The notes under the pieces: model-generated | What the model was told of the DNA's origin: nothing | The model's input: the letters and a program-made list of their open reading frames with translations, nothing else | Databases searched by the model: none | From: Oryza sativa Japonica Group | Taxonomy: Eukaryota > Streptophyta > Magnoliopsida > Poales > Poaceae | Reading direction: 5' to 3' | NCBI RefSeq assembly: GCF_034140825.1 | Contig: NC_089045.1 | Span: 25,835,501-25,899,500, forward strand | DNA: 64,000 nucleotides | Made by a program: the position numbers and the translations under genes | Shown: positions 46,958-61,700 of the stretch, one piece after another | Position numbering within the stretch: position 1 is the first letter of the stretch | Layout: each line of letters begins with the position of its first letter

Positions 46958-47539
46958 TCAGTTGGAGGCAAGGTTAAATCCCTCATCAATAATTAGATCG
47001 GTCATCTCGGCGTCATCCAGAAAGATACCCTCAGCTTTGGAGACGGCGACTCTCATCTCCAGGTTGTTGTCGACGACGGCGTAGCCGCCCTTGCCATGGC
47101 GGACGCGCCGTATGATCGCCTGGCACTCCGCGAGCTTGTCCTCGCGCTTCTTGTTGTACCTGTCCATCTCCCGCACGCTCTTCCTGAGCAACTTCTCCGC
47201 CTCCGACGGGTTCGGGTCGCCGCCGCCGCCGCCGTCCTTGAGGAGGTCGGCGACGTGGGGCAGCTCCCTCCGCTCCAGGGAGAGGATCTTGTCGACCAGC
47301 TTCTTCGACAGCGCGAGCTTCCCGCGCGGGACCAGGATCGCCTCCTCGCCGTCGACCGGCACCAGCGTACCGCCGCTTCGCTTTGAGCCTCTCGCCGCCA
47401 TAGCTTTGTCGGCGGCGAACTGCTCCACGCAATGGGCGGCGGTGCAGGGCATCAACGCGATCTTCTCGCCGGCATCCTCCGCCGCCGCCGCCGCCAGCGC
47501 GACGACGCAACGCTTGAGGTAAGCCCGCCTGTCGGCCAT
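46958..47539 (-). CDS. Small protein of unknown function, copy 1 of an inverted pair
   Basis: A single-exon frame of 193 residues starting MADRRAYLKRCVVALAAAAA. The start was chosen because copy 2 aligns from KRCVVA onward and the 60 codons upstream do not match. Conserved blocks with copy 2: AGEKI; GGTLVPVDGEE with ILVPRGKLALSKKLVDKILS; LERRELPHVADL; DPNPSEAEKLLR; ECQAIIRRVRHGKGGYAVVD; and C-terminal GFNLASN. A G-rich loop lies in the middle and a likely helix at KLLRKSVREMDRYNKKREDK. No domain family recognised. Conservation of both frames suggests selection on the protein. The shared upstream region includes a TCGCGGCCGTCCGTCTCCG block. Confidence 0.7.
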   Translation of the reverse strand: MADRRAYLKRCVVALAAAAAEDAGEKIALMPCTAAHCVEQFAADKAMAARGSKRSGGTLVPVDGEEAILVPRGKLALSKKLVDKILSLERRELPHVADLLKDGGGGGDPNPSEAEKLLRKSVREMDRYNKKREDKLAECQAIIRRVRHGKGGYAVVDNNLEMRVAVSKAEGIFLDDAEMTDLIIDEGFNLASN

Positions 47540-50188
47540 CGGTGGATGGATGATTTCGCGGGAAATCTCGATGATTTTGCAGCTAAAAATTGGGGAATTC
47601 GAAACCCTAACGATTCGAGGATGTGTGGGGGGAAGACGAAGGGTGTGGTTTATCAAGGCGGAGGCGGATCCTGGCCGTCCGTTTCCAAAGCCGAATCCTT
47701 CTTTCTCTGCTAGTTTCATCGCGGCCGTCCGTCTCCGAAGTCGAATCCCTCCTCGGAACGGGCCAGATGAGGCAGCCCCTACGTGAGATTATGTGGGCTG
47801 CAAACTGGGCCAGGCCCAATAGGGGAACCAGCAACGAAAAGCGAAGGAACTCGTCACAGTCGTCTCTTCTACTACTACTACTATTTTGGAGAAGTTGGGA
47901 TGGTTTTCCCAAATTTTCTTTTGCTTTTTCGATCTAAACTATCGATGTGTTTATTTGAACTAGCAAAATACATGTATGTTGTTACGGAATTAAAAATGAC
48001 ATCAGCATGATGTAGAGATGAAATCTATTTTAAATTTTAGAGCTTAATTTTACAATTAATTAGAGGTTTTTGCTCACCAAAATTTCCCTCAATTTATTGT
48101 TAACTTGCAAGGATGATCATGGTTGAAAGCTCCAGGGTCTACCCGTGACTTTCATTGTTCTACCATACATTTTAGTTTGGACGAGGGATGGACGGTGGGC
48201 CTACATGTCAGAATTTTGGAAGTTGGTGGTGGGTGGTGCCATGGTGGCAGATTCAACACTCGCTACCACCACTACCTTTTAAAAATGATAATAGATTTTG
48301 ATGCTTGAATGGGCAACAGCAGAAGCAGCAGCGGGCACATATTGGGGAGATTCAGAAAATGCACCTGCGCGATCTGATGCATGATGTTGAGCGCTGCAAA
48401 GCAATGACAGTGTAAGGGTTGAATTTTCTCTGCTGTTGCATTGCATGTGTTGGTTTCTGCTTTCGTTTCTCATGTTCTTGTTGGTTGACAGGGAGTATGA
48501 AGGCATACATGTGGATTGCTCGAGGCAAGATGACCTCACTCTACCTGCCCCTGCAGCAAGCCGTTGATTGAATCACTGATGTACAAGCTGCCAGATCCAT
48601 GAGGGAAGATGAACAGCGGAGGGATGGAGGAGGAAGACAATGGGCAGTTTGGTCCAAAATTTTAGAAAGTGTGTTGAAAGAGTAAGTACACTGGTGGAGA
48701 AGATGTTTTTACTCCCGGTTCGTAACCTGTAGACCCGGTTTTTCAACCGGGACTAAAGATCAGATAGTGATCTTTAGTCCCGGGTGCAAAAACCGGGAGT
48801 AAAAATCCATACTAAAGAGACTAGATCCGATTGCTACTTTATTCTTTTCTTTTCTTCATTGTTTTTAATATATTGATTCACTCTATCCTATCCCAAAATC
48901 CCAAATCAATCATCCCCGAATAGTCTCCAAATTCTCAAATCGATATCTCCAAATACATCACAAAATCTTAAAAAAATTACATCACAACTTCTACAAAATT
49001 CATCACATATTCACATCACACACAAATCTCAAATCCAAATCACAGATTCTACAAAAAAAAAGAATAGAAAAAGACGAACAGCCACCGGCGCTACGCCCGC
49101 GGCCGCCGGCGTGCCGCCCGCCGCCGCGCCGCGCCGGCCGGCCAGCCCTCCGCGCCTCGCCGTTGCAGAGAGAGATGGGGAGGAGGGAGAAGGGAGGAGG
49201 GAGAGGAGGAGAGGAGGGAGGAGGGAGAGGAAGAGATAAGGGTGTGACTGTGTGAGGAGAGGAGTTAAAGAAGAGGAGGAGATTGTATCCGATCCGCGTG
49301 CATCCACTCTACTTATATCGTTCTTTTTTCCCGGTTGGTGTTAACAACCGAGGCTATAAGTAGATCTTTAGTCCCGGTTGGTAACATCAACCGGGAGTAA
49401 AGCTTATATCGATCTTTTTTCCCGGTTGGTGTTAACAACCGAGACTATAAATAGATATTTAGTCCCGGTTGGTAACATCAACCAGTACTAAATATAAAAA
49501 AAATACCTCTGAGCTTTCAAACCTGGACTAAAGATGTTTTTAGTCCCGGTTTTTAATACAACCGGGACTATTGTGACATCTGGTCGACTGACCAAAGATG
49601 GTTTCTCCACAAGTGGTAGTGGCATACATCGAATAACGTTATAATTATAGTGGCACGAGTTCAAATAGGTGAATAGTATGTGTATCTTTCAAAATTATGA
49701 AAATAATAATGGCATGGATCCAATTAACTCTTTCTATTTTGTGTCTAGGTTACCACACCAGTATAGGTGGGACAAATTCAACGTGCCACATGAGCAAATA
49801 CCAAATAGCCAAGGGAATTGTTTTGCTCGATTTTAATAGTTGAATATGTCGATATACCCGACTTTGCGGTTGAAGGATACGAATAATATCCGAATTATAT
49901 TTGATTGAGGAAGTCAAACTACACCTTTTCCTTTCGTGGCTGATTCCCCTATTGGGCCTGGCCCAGTTGGAAGCCGTTTTCTCATGTTGGGCCCTACCTC
50001 AGCTGTCCCCATGGATAAGAGGGATTCGACTTCGGAGACGGACGGGCGCGATCATATAGAAGTATGGAACTTAGTATGGTTCAGGTTTTGTAAACCAATT
50101 GTTGCTGATAAATCATCGAAATCTCCCAAGAATTCATCGAAATCTCCCGAGAAATCATCCATCCATCCTCTACGTTCCCGATCCACCG
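47540..50188. other. Shared divergent upstream region of the inverted gene pair
   Basis: The upstream 300 bp of both genes are themselves homologous and inverted: the block CCGTCTCCGAAGTCGAATCC (47727-47746) matches the reverse strand of 50010-50030, and GGGCCAGGCCCAATAGGGG (47808-47826) matches the reverse strand of 49950-49970. The DNA in the middle (47.9-49.9 kb) has no gene and contains the CACTA element. Confidence 0.7.
48689..49615. mobile_element. Non-autonomous CACTA (En/Spm-type) element, 927 bp
   Basis: Ends CACTGGTGGAGAAGATG and, on the reverse strand, CACTTGTGGAGAAACCATC, with a perfect 3-bp target duplication GTA (48686-48688 and 49616-49618), as usual for CACTA elements. Many subterminal repeats of TTTAGTCCCGGTT type occur in both orientations. 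The interior has a GC-rich patch but no transposase. It sits between the two inverted gene copies. Confidence 0.9.
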
Positions 50189-50773
50189 ATGGACCTGGAC
50201 CTGGACCGCAAGCAAATCAAGCGTTGCGTCGTCGCCTTCCTGCCGCCGCCGGAGGAGGAGGATGCCGGTGAGGAGATCCGTGTGGTGCCGTGCCCTGCCG
50301 CTGCTGCGGAGGAGGAGAGGCGGCGATCTTCCAAGAGGAAGGGGAAGAGGTGCGCCTCCAATGGAAGCAAGCCTGCGGGGACGCTGGTGCCGGCCGACGG
50401 CGAGGAGATGATCCTCGTCCCGCCCGGGAAGCTCGCGCTGTCCAAGAATCTGGTCGACAAGATCCTCTCCCTGGAGAGGATGGAGCTGCCCCACGTCGCC
50501 GACATCGTCGACGACGGCAACCCGAACCCGTCAGAGGCGGACAAGGCGCTCAGGAGGTGCGTGCTCGACCTGGACAGGGACAACAAGAGGCACCAGGACA
50601 AGCTCGCCGCGTGCCAGGCGATCATACGGAGCGTTCGCCATGGCAAGGGCTACGCCGTCGTCGACAACCGCCTCGACTTCAGGGTCGCCGTGTGCAGGGC
50701 CGAGGGCGTCTTCCTGCTCCCCTGCCATGTCGCCGATCTTATCCCCGTGGGATTTGATCTTGTCTCCAATTGA
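50189..50773 (+). CDS. Small protein of unknown function, copy 2 of an inverted pair
   Basis: A single exon of 194 residues starting MDLDLDRKQIKRCVVAFLPP. It matches copy 1 in every block (TLVPADGEEMILVPPGKLAL, SKNLVDKILSLERMELPHVA, DGNPNPSEADKALR, ACQAIIRSVRHGKGYAVVD, GFDLVSN) and differs in an added Lys/Arg-rich stretch (ERRRSSKRKGKRC) and a shorter Gly loop. Differences are spread over the protein while the frame is kept. Function unknown; both could be nuclear small proteins given the basic patch here, but that is speculation. A Stowaway MITE begins four bases after the stop codon. Confidence 0.72.
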   Translation: MDLDLDRKQIKRCVVAFLPPPEEEDAGEEIRVVPCPAAAAEEERRRSSKRKGKRCASNGSKPAGTLVPADGEEMILVPPGKLALSKNLVDKILSLERMELPHVADIVDDGNPNPSEADKALRRCVLDLDRDNKRHQDKLAACQAIIRSVRHGKGYAVVDNRLDFRVAVCRAEGVFLLPCHVADLIPVGFDLVSN

Positions 50774-50776
50774 GTA

Positions 50777-50915
50777 CTCCCTCCATCATAAAATTTTTAT
50801 AGCAATCTTATAACGGATGTTCTACTACAACAAATCCTAGTATATTCAGATTCGTTGTACTGGATGGATACATTCTAGGACAATAAATCGGTTGCCATAT
50901 TTTGAGACGGAGAGA
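50777..50915. mobile_element. Stowaway-type MITE abutting a stop codon
   Basis: Starts CTCCCTCCATCATAAAATT and ends with TTTTGAGACGGAGAGA, with TA on each side. It begins 4 bp after the TGA of the preceding gene, so it must form most of that gene's 3' UTR if the gene is transcribed. Confidence 0.8.
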
Positions 50916-51063
50916 TAAAGGTATTTTGGGTGAACGTGACATATTCTAAGACAATAAAGCTAGACAAATTCTCTTACCAGATTTATTGTACTAATGTGAC
51001 ATATGCACCTAAAATTTCTTATAATTTTCACAATGAATGCAACTAAATGTATTTCCATTTACT

Positions 51064-51140
51064 AGTACATGGTCTTCTTAAGTACCACGATTTGTTAACA
51101 TAACATGGCACCCATGACAAACAATGGGAAGAAATCCCAC
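51064..51140 (+). repeat. Relic shared with the 3' flank of the alpha-5 gene
   Basis: Contains TAGTACATGGTCT and TTGTTAACATAACATGGCAC; the same two blocks in the same order occur at 54251-54355 (TAGTACATGGTCT, TTGTTAACATAACATGACAG), followed on both sides by CAAACAATGG. Confidence 0.7.
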
Positions 51141-51169
51141 ATCATGAAGTAAACAAACACTTTTGGCCC

Positions 51170-51395
51170 TGTTTTTTTTCTCCAATAAAAATTAGATTAA
51201 ATTTTAGATACTTGTGGCACGCTTTTCAAATTGTTAAACAGTGCGTTTCGTGTAAAACTTTATATATGAAAGTTGTTCTAAAATATAAGATTAATCCATT
51301 TATCAAGTTTGTAATAATTAAAACTCAATAGATCATACGTTATTACCATATCGTTTTGCGTGACACTTAATCTTCATCTCCAGGAGATTTAAACA
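51170..51395 (+). repeat. Dispersed AT-rich repeat, copy 6
   Basis: The best-preserved copy: GGCACGCTTTTCAAATTGTT, GTAAAACTTTATATATGAAA, AATATAAGATTAATCCATTT, AAAACTCAATAGATCATACG. The left end begins near GCCCTGTTTTTTTTC and the right end reads TCTTCATCTCCAGGAG. Confidence 0.75.
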
Positions 51396-51504
51396 TCATC
51401 AGTACTGTCTTAGGCTTGATAGAAAATATACTACTTCCTCCTTTGTGTTCCTTCGATCCAAAGTGTAAACATTTTTATATGTTTTCACATAATTAAGAAA
51501 TTAG

Positions 51505-52220
51505 CACTAGTAAAAAACTATCACAGGTGCCGGTTAGGAACTATGATCGGCACCAACATTAGCAACCTGTATTAAAAATAAAACCGGCATCTATAGGTTT
51601 GCACAAGCAAAAAAAAAAAGAAAAAAAGAAAAAAAAGAGCCGGCTCGAATCGAGCCGGAACTCACAATCATCGTCACTGCGCCATGCCCCACATCGAGTT
51701 GTTTGAAATCCCCAATTCCCCACATATCACAGATTACAGATCGAAACATATTCAACAACCAAATCATCCACAAATCACATAAACATATAAAAATTTCTAC
51801 AAATCATAAAAAAAAATCCCTCGGGCACTGCCGCCTGCCACCGCCGCCCATCGCCTCCCCTCCCACCGGATCTGATGGAGGGAAATGTGCGGCCAGCGCC
51901 GTTGCCGTCCCCGAGGTCCGCTGTCTCCCCTCCAGTCGGATCTAGCAGAGGGGAGGGCGCGACCACCGTCTGGCAGTCCCTGAGGTCCACCACCTCTCCT
52001 CCAGCCGGATCCGGCCGAGGGGAGGGTGCTCATGTTGCCACAGGCCACCCGCCCGCATTGCCGCCACCTCGTCCTATTGCTCCCGCCGAAACTAGGAAAA
52101 ATAGAATAGGAATTGAATGAGAAAAGGTAGAGAAAGCTTCTAGAAGTGATAGTGAAGAGGAACATGAGAGAGTAAGGGAGGGATAGAGATTGACGAGGTT
52201 CAACCGAACCAAGTCGCCGC
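51505..52220. mobile_element. CACTA-type element remnant, right boundary not found
   Basis: Starts CACTAGTAAAAAACTATCAC, followed by GGTGCCGGTTAGGAAC and CCGGCATCTATAGG repeats, as in rice CACTA elements, then a region with C-rich sequence and GGATCTGATGGAGGG-like blocks. No matching terminal repeat is visible to the right, so the end is approximate and the element probably truncated. Confidence 0.55.
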
Positions 52221-52541
52221 CGTCGTGGCTGAAGCTGTCGATGCCTGATCTTCTGTTCGATACCTCCCTAGGATTGGTGCCTTTTCTTATATATGATGTA
52301 CCATGGACTTGCTTGAGAGCTTGCTCTTGGGTTGCCTCATGGGCTGGGCCAATCGATCATCAGGAAGCTTAGTGGGTTCTTAATGCTACAGTGTCCAGAT
52401 TATCTTCAATCTTGTTCGATTTCCCTTTAAGTGAGCTGCACTATCACGCTGCTGATTTTCATTACTTTCATGCTAAATGAATAATGCAATAAGAAATTAC
52501 GAACTGGGAGAACTACTGAGATCATCAGAACTAATTTACTA

Positions 52542-52684
52542 CTCCCTCCGTCCCAATATGCAACAACCTAGGATGGGATTAGACCATTAGACCATCCTAG
52601 GACTTCGAAGTCCTAGGATGGGTCCAGATTCAAAGTCCTAGGATGGGTCCCATCCTAGGTTGCTATATATTGGGACGGAGAGAG
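52542..52684. mobile_element. Stowaway-type MITE with internal hairpins
   Basis: Ends CTCCCTCCGTCCCAATATG and, on the reverse strand, CTCTCTCCGTCCCAATATA, flanked by TA. Inside, the block CCTAGGATGGG recurs several times in both orientations. Confidence 0.85.
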
Positions 52685-53226
52685 TAAAACATTATCTATA
52701 GCAAGTGTTACCTTACATGTAATTCAAAGGCTGACATCGTTTGAAGGAGTACCGCACTAAAACAGTGACACTTTGGAATGCCCCAAATGTGCATTCCCAT
52801 TCATTTATAAAAGAGGTAGTTGTAACGGAGTGTGAGGGTGGTTGCAAGTAAGATAATTTTTTTATAAAAAAATATGTGGTGATTAACAGTATAAATACTA
52901 CTTAGAGAATTGCCAAGATGCCCGAAATTCATCCCAAAATTCTGTTTTTAAGATTCCTAATTATGTAAAAGTTGACTCAATAATAAAAAGTGGAACCGTC
53001 CTAAAATACTAAACAGAAAAAAAAATCGTTATTGGGGGCCGATGCGACACGTTTTCTCACTAATAGGGAGCGAGAAGAACAAGGAAGATGATTTTAGTTT
53101 CTGGGAAGCTGGCTATGAGAACCATGGAAGCCAACTTTTTTTACTTTAAAAACACTGCAGAGCCACCCCCACAAACCTACATGTGCCACAACTTAATAGC
53201 GATAACGTTGGCCACCCAAACTTTTA

Positions 53227-53586
53227 CTCCCTCCATCCCACTAGGTGCACTTGAGAGGAGAAAAATGAGAGAGATTAAATGAGAGATGATATGAAACAGG
53301 AGGATAATTGAGGGTAAGACGAAGATAAATTAGATAAATTTAAATGGAATGTGATTGATGTGGTAAGCACTATGATAAAGCTATATTTATTTCAGAAAAA
53401 ACTATTAAATATAGAATTGCACGAATTGTACTTAGTGGAACGAAGGTACTCCCTCCGTCCCAATATGTAACGATCCGAAGGTACTCCTACCATCCTAATA
53501 TATAATAATCTAGAATAAGATTAAACCCATCCTAGAACTATGAATCTGAACACAAGACATACACCTTATGTTTGGGACGTAGGAAG
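53227..53586. mobile_element. Two adjoining Stowaway-type MITEs
   Basis: The first (53227-53446) begins CTCCCTCCATCCCACTAGG and ends with the reverse of CTTCGTTCCACTAAG. The second (53449-53586) begins CTCCCTCCGTCCCAATATG and ends GGGACGTAGGAAG. They share a TA between them, so one inserted at the edge of the other. Confidence 0.75.
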
Positions 53587-53672
53587 TAGCAATGATTAGC
53601 AATGATAAGAAACTGTACACACATAAAAAAGTACGAAACAGAGGAATATTGGATCCTGGTATTAAGTTATTA

Positions 53673-53909
53673 CTACATCCGTTCCAAAATAAGTGCAGTC
53701 GTGGGAATCCGTGTCCAACGTTTGACCGTCTGTCTTATTTGAAAAATTTATGAGAAAATTAAAAAAACTTAGTTGCATAAAGTACTATATATGTTTTATC
53801 ATATAATAACAATAAAAATATTAATCGTAAAAAAATTTTAAATAAGACGAACGGTCAAACGTAAACTGCACTTATTTTAGAACGGAGGAAGGAGGTGGGA
53901 CGGAGGAAG
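53673..53909. mobile_element. Stowaway-type MITE
   Basis: Begins CTACATCCGTTCCAAAATAAG and ends near TATTTTAGAACGGAGG (about 53890), with a second terminus-like GGGACGGAGGAAG up to 53909. Subterminal CGTTTGACCGTCTGTCTTATT pairs with AATAAGACGAACGGTCAAACG. Confidence 0.75.
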
Positions 53910-53934
53910 TAATATATTTAGTCGGCTGACGTAA

Positions 53935-54080
53935 ACAAGTCGAATCGCTTTGCTAGTTTCATCGCGACCGTCCCCTGTCGCCCAAACCGGCCAACTGAGG
54001 AAGGTCCGACCTGACACAACACAACGAATTCGAATTGGGTCAGGGCGTCAGGCCAATTGGCCAAACATGAGACGGAAAGC
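53935..54080. repeat. Relic of the upstream region of the unknown gene pair
   Basis: TTTGCTAGTTTCATCGCGACC here matches CTGCTAGTTTCATCGCGGCC at 47707-47726, upstream of gene copy 1, and CAGGCCAATTGGCC with GAAAGCGAACTAACT resembles the 47810-47850 part. No coding sequence of that gene follows here. It lies about 370 bp past the alpha-5 stop codon. Confidence 0.6.
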
Positions 54081-54453
54081 GAACTAACTTGAGACGCCCG
54101 CTTGGCGGCACTACCAGTTATTTTCTATATGTATACTCCTACTTTATATTGTATCAAAAATAAACTATGGTTGGGAAGAAACCGAAGATCAAGATGACTG
54201 TCGAAATGTTGCAACCAAATCTTGGAAAGGATTGTCGTTCTCTTTTTGATAGTACATGGTCTCAACACTGCTGAAAACAAGCAAATGACTGGGCTGCACA
54301 CCAGACTATTAGAGCCAGTAATAAACTCTAGCAGCCACTATCTTGTTAACATAACATGACAGCCATAGCAAACAATGGACTGATAATCCATTTAGGAAGT
54401 TCATACAGAGGCTGTCTTAGGGCTGATTAAAATAACACGCGATGGCAATCTTC

Positions 54454-58284
<3,831 letters not shown>

Positions 58285-58705
58285 CTTGCCGAGTGCGGTG
58301 GCGGGCGCGGGATCGAGAGCGGGAGCTAGCTAGGGTTTCCCTCCGAATCGCGGCTAAAGTATCGAGAGCTCCGAAAGCCGAGACGAAGAGGAGGGGGTGC
58401 TTTTACTCTCGCGGTGTTGTTCTTCTTGCGGACCAAGCCGAGACGAGAGGGACGATGCGGCGTGCCACTTACATGCGGGACCCACCTGGCAGTGCCGCAG
58501 CCTCTAGGTTTTTGGACTTCCACATCGAGGCCCATGGAAGCCTATGCGGGCCCACGTGTTGGCCCGTGAAGGCCCAAATAGGATCCAATAAGAGAGGAGG
58601 GCCTCCTGGATTCCGCGTTGCCGCCTTCAATTCCATTCGAACGAAACGAGGAGAAGAGAGAGGAGAGAGGAGAGAGAGGGGTTTGTGTGGCTGCGAGTGG
58701 GCCCC
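58285..58705. promoter_or_regulatory. Bidirectional promoter region, alpha-5 / RAD51
   Basis: Only 421 bp separate the two start codons, which point apart, so both 5' UTRs and both core promoters must lie here. No TATA box stands out on either side. A purine tract of GAGAGAGGAGAGAGG type (58655-58680) lies just before the RAD51 ATG. GGCCCA-type motifs at about 58529, 58548, 58560, 58570 and 58699 are of the site II kind found at proliferation and ribosome-type plant promoters. Confidence 0.7.
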
Positions 58706-61700
58706 ATGTCGACGTCGGCGGCGGCGTCGGCGGCGGCGGAGCAGCAGCAGGAGGAGGGGGAGCACGGGCCGTTCCCCATCGAGCAGCTGCAGGTACTGGC
58801 TCGTCGTAACCCTAGCGGAGTTCTTGTGCTGTGTCTTCTCTTCTTCCGCCCCAAATGGGGGGTTTTCCAAGGGCGGGTGTTTCTTGGGGATTCTGATCCG
58901 CGTAGTGGTGGGGTGGGGGGAGGGGGGAATCGTGATGGGTTCTTGGAGATTTGGTGTGTGGTTTAGGTTCTTGCGGTGTTGTGGGAGATTCTTGGTGGAA
59001 GAACCCTAGGTTCTTGGAATCTTGGTTCGGTTTCTTGCCCCTGGATGGCGTCAAGGTCGCGTCTTTCTTGGAATTATCGCCATTTGTATGTGAAATTGGG
59101 ACGGGTTTTTCCTGGTATTTTTGTTGTGTTTGGGCGGATTAGGTGTTTCCGTGGATTCTTGCCGGGGAAAGTGAAACCCTATGTTCCTGATTCGCCCCTT
59201 CTCCCAAATGTGTCAAGATTCAAGAACGAGCATTTCTTGGAATTTCCTTTTGTGTTTGCGGCTTACGAAAGAGGGGATATTCTCCCAGTTCTGTATTGAA
59301 GCTGGCTATTTAGTTTCTTTTTTTTTTGCCCTTTTTTAGGTATAGGAAACATAATCTTTATTAGGGGCATCTAGGTATTCATGGTTCGTTCTTCCCCAAA
59401 ATGGATTAAGGTTAGGCTTTTCTGAAATCTGTGCAGTTTATTGTGGCGCGGTCATGATTCGTATAAGTCCAAAGAGGGGGATTCTTGATTAGGCTTTTGG
59501 GGAGGCGTTTCTTGGGAGTTCATAACTTGCCTTTTCTCCCTGTATTTGGCAGTAAGACGATTTTTAATTCACTGTTTAGGGCATGTGAAGCCAGCATTTA
59601 AAATGCTAATTCTCTCAATTTGCCATCATATTTTAACCGTAGGCTGTCCTGTGGATTCTTGTGTTTTCACTTTTGGAACTTGTTTGCAAATCGGTCTGGT
59701 GGTAGGCTGTAGCAGCTTGTATTAATTAATTTATTAATTCCTGAAAGCCTATTATACGTATGATGTTTCAGGTTGTTCCTTTATGAATAACATGTAAAAA
59801 AAAGAGGAAATCGTTGTTTGATCATAGTACTGTTAATATGGTAAATAAGTTAAGAATGGATGCACTCCTATTCCTTAGTGATATACTATTTTCTTTGCAA
59901 TACAAGTGACCTGCTGTACAAATAATATCTCATGATATTTCTCCTCATCAATGATGCCTAGTAGAATTAACCATTCTTAATGGTAGTTGCAATTGCAAGA
60001 ATAAGAAGTGCCATTATTTCTTGTATTGTTGTATGTTCAGTACTTCAGTGCCATCTAAAAAGCTTCTGAGGTGTAGCTAGTGACAAGCTAGTGTCTGTTT
60101 CTATGTAAAAATTATCATAGTGATCGCTCTTCTATCATTAACTCTTGTGTGTAATTTGTGGTTAAGGCATCTGGAATTGCTGCTCTGGATGTGAAAAAGC
60201 TCAAGGATTCTGGTCTGTACACAGTGGAGTCTGTGGCCTATACTCCAAGGAAAGACCTTTTGCAAATCAAAGGAATTAGTGAAGCCAAAGTTGACAAGAT
60301 AGTTGAAGCAGGCAAGTAATTATGAGGCTCAGTACGACTTTGTATTTCACACTGCAAAGTTCCTAACTGTCTAAAATTTTACAGCATCGAAGCTAGTCCC
60401 ATTGGGATTTACAAGTGCGAGCCAACTTCATGCACAAAGGCTGGAGATTATTCAAGTTACAACTGGATCTAGAGAGCTTGATAAGATTTTGGATGGTATT
60501 GAACTGTTAACTTTCATGGTTTTCTTTAATTTCTTCAGAAATGTACTGCTTGTGATCATTGAGCAATTCTATTTTGACCAAACAGGGGGGATAGAAACTG
60601 GCTCTATCACAGAGATTTATGGTGAATTCCGATCAGGGAAGACTCAGCTGTGCCACACGCTGTGTGTCACATGTCAGGTGACAGCTTATTGATCCAACTC
60701 TTATTTCATTGCGCACCTGAATCCTGTTGGTAAGCTAAATTATGTTAATGATTGATATTGCAGCTTCCATTGGACCAAGGTGGTGGTGAAGGGAAGGCTT
60801 TGTACATTGATGCAGAGGGAACATTCAGACCACAAAGGCTGCTCCAGATAGCTGACAGGTGATTCATTATTTATAATGATTATTCTGTGCTCTAACATAA
60901 ATTTGATTGCTCAACAAGTGAAAATTGGATTGTAGGTTCGGGTTGAATGGTGCTGATGTATTAGAGAACGTGGCTTATGCCAGAGCTTATAATACTGATC
61001 ATCAATCAAGACTTCTGCTGGAGGCAGCTTCCATGATGATAGAGACTAGGTAAGTTCTAAGTTTTTTGCTCTTTAGTTTTTGAGTGTACCTCTGAACTCT
61101 ATGCTATGTTGCATACACAACTTACACCAGTATGCTTTACTTGATTTAGATATAGGTGGCCAGCAGTAGGAAACTAAGTTGATAGTACTTGTCCTTATGA
61201 ATCTAAGTGATTATGTAATGCCAACAAACCTTAGTTTCTGTAGTAACCTTTTTGGCCCGTATGACAGACTAAGTTGCACGCATCTCTTCCATCAAAACAG
61301 AAGTGAACTTCAGTACTCCATTGCTGTCTATTGCTATAGTACTGAGTTTACACTTCAAGCAACTTGGAATGGTAGGATGCCCAAAGTAATGGCTCATGAT
61401 TACAGATGCTTCTATTATGATGAGTGGATTCGAGCTAAATTTTGTTATGTGGTGCTTGTTATTTTCTTTCAAGGTCAACATATGTTTGATTCTGTTTGCA
61501 CAAAATCCTTATTTAAACATGGGAAAATAACTGATACATATTTCATTGATTTTTAGTTATGGTTGTTCTTCAGACAAGTACCTAACATAATATTGAATTA
61601 GGTGTTCCTCCATAGTTCTTATTTGAATCTTCACATGTGCAGGTTTGCTCTCATGATTGTAGACAGCGCGACAGCTTTGTACAGAACTGATTTCTCAGGT

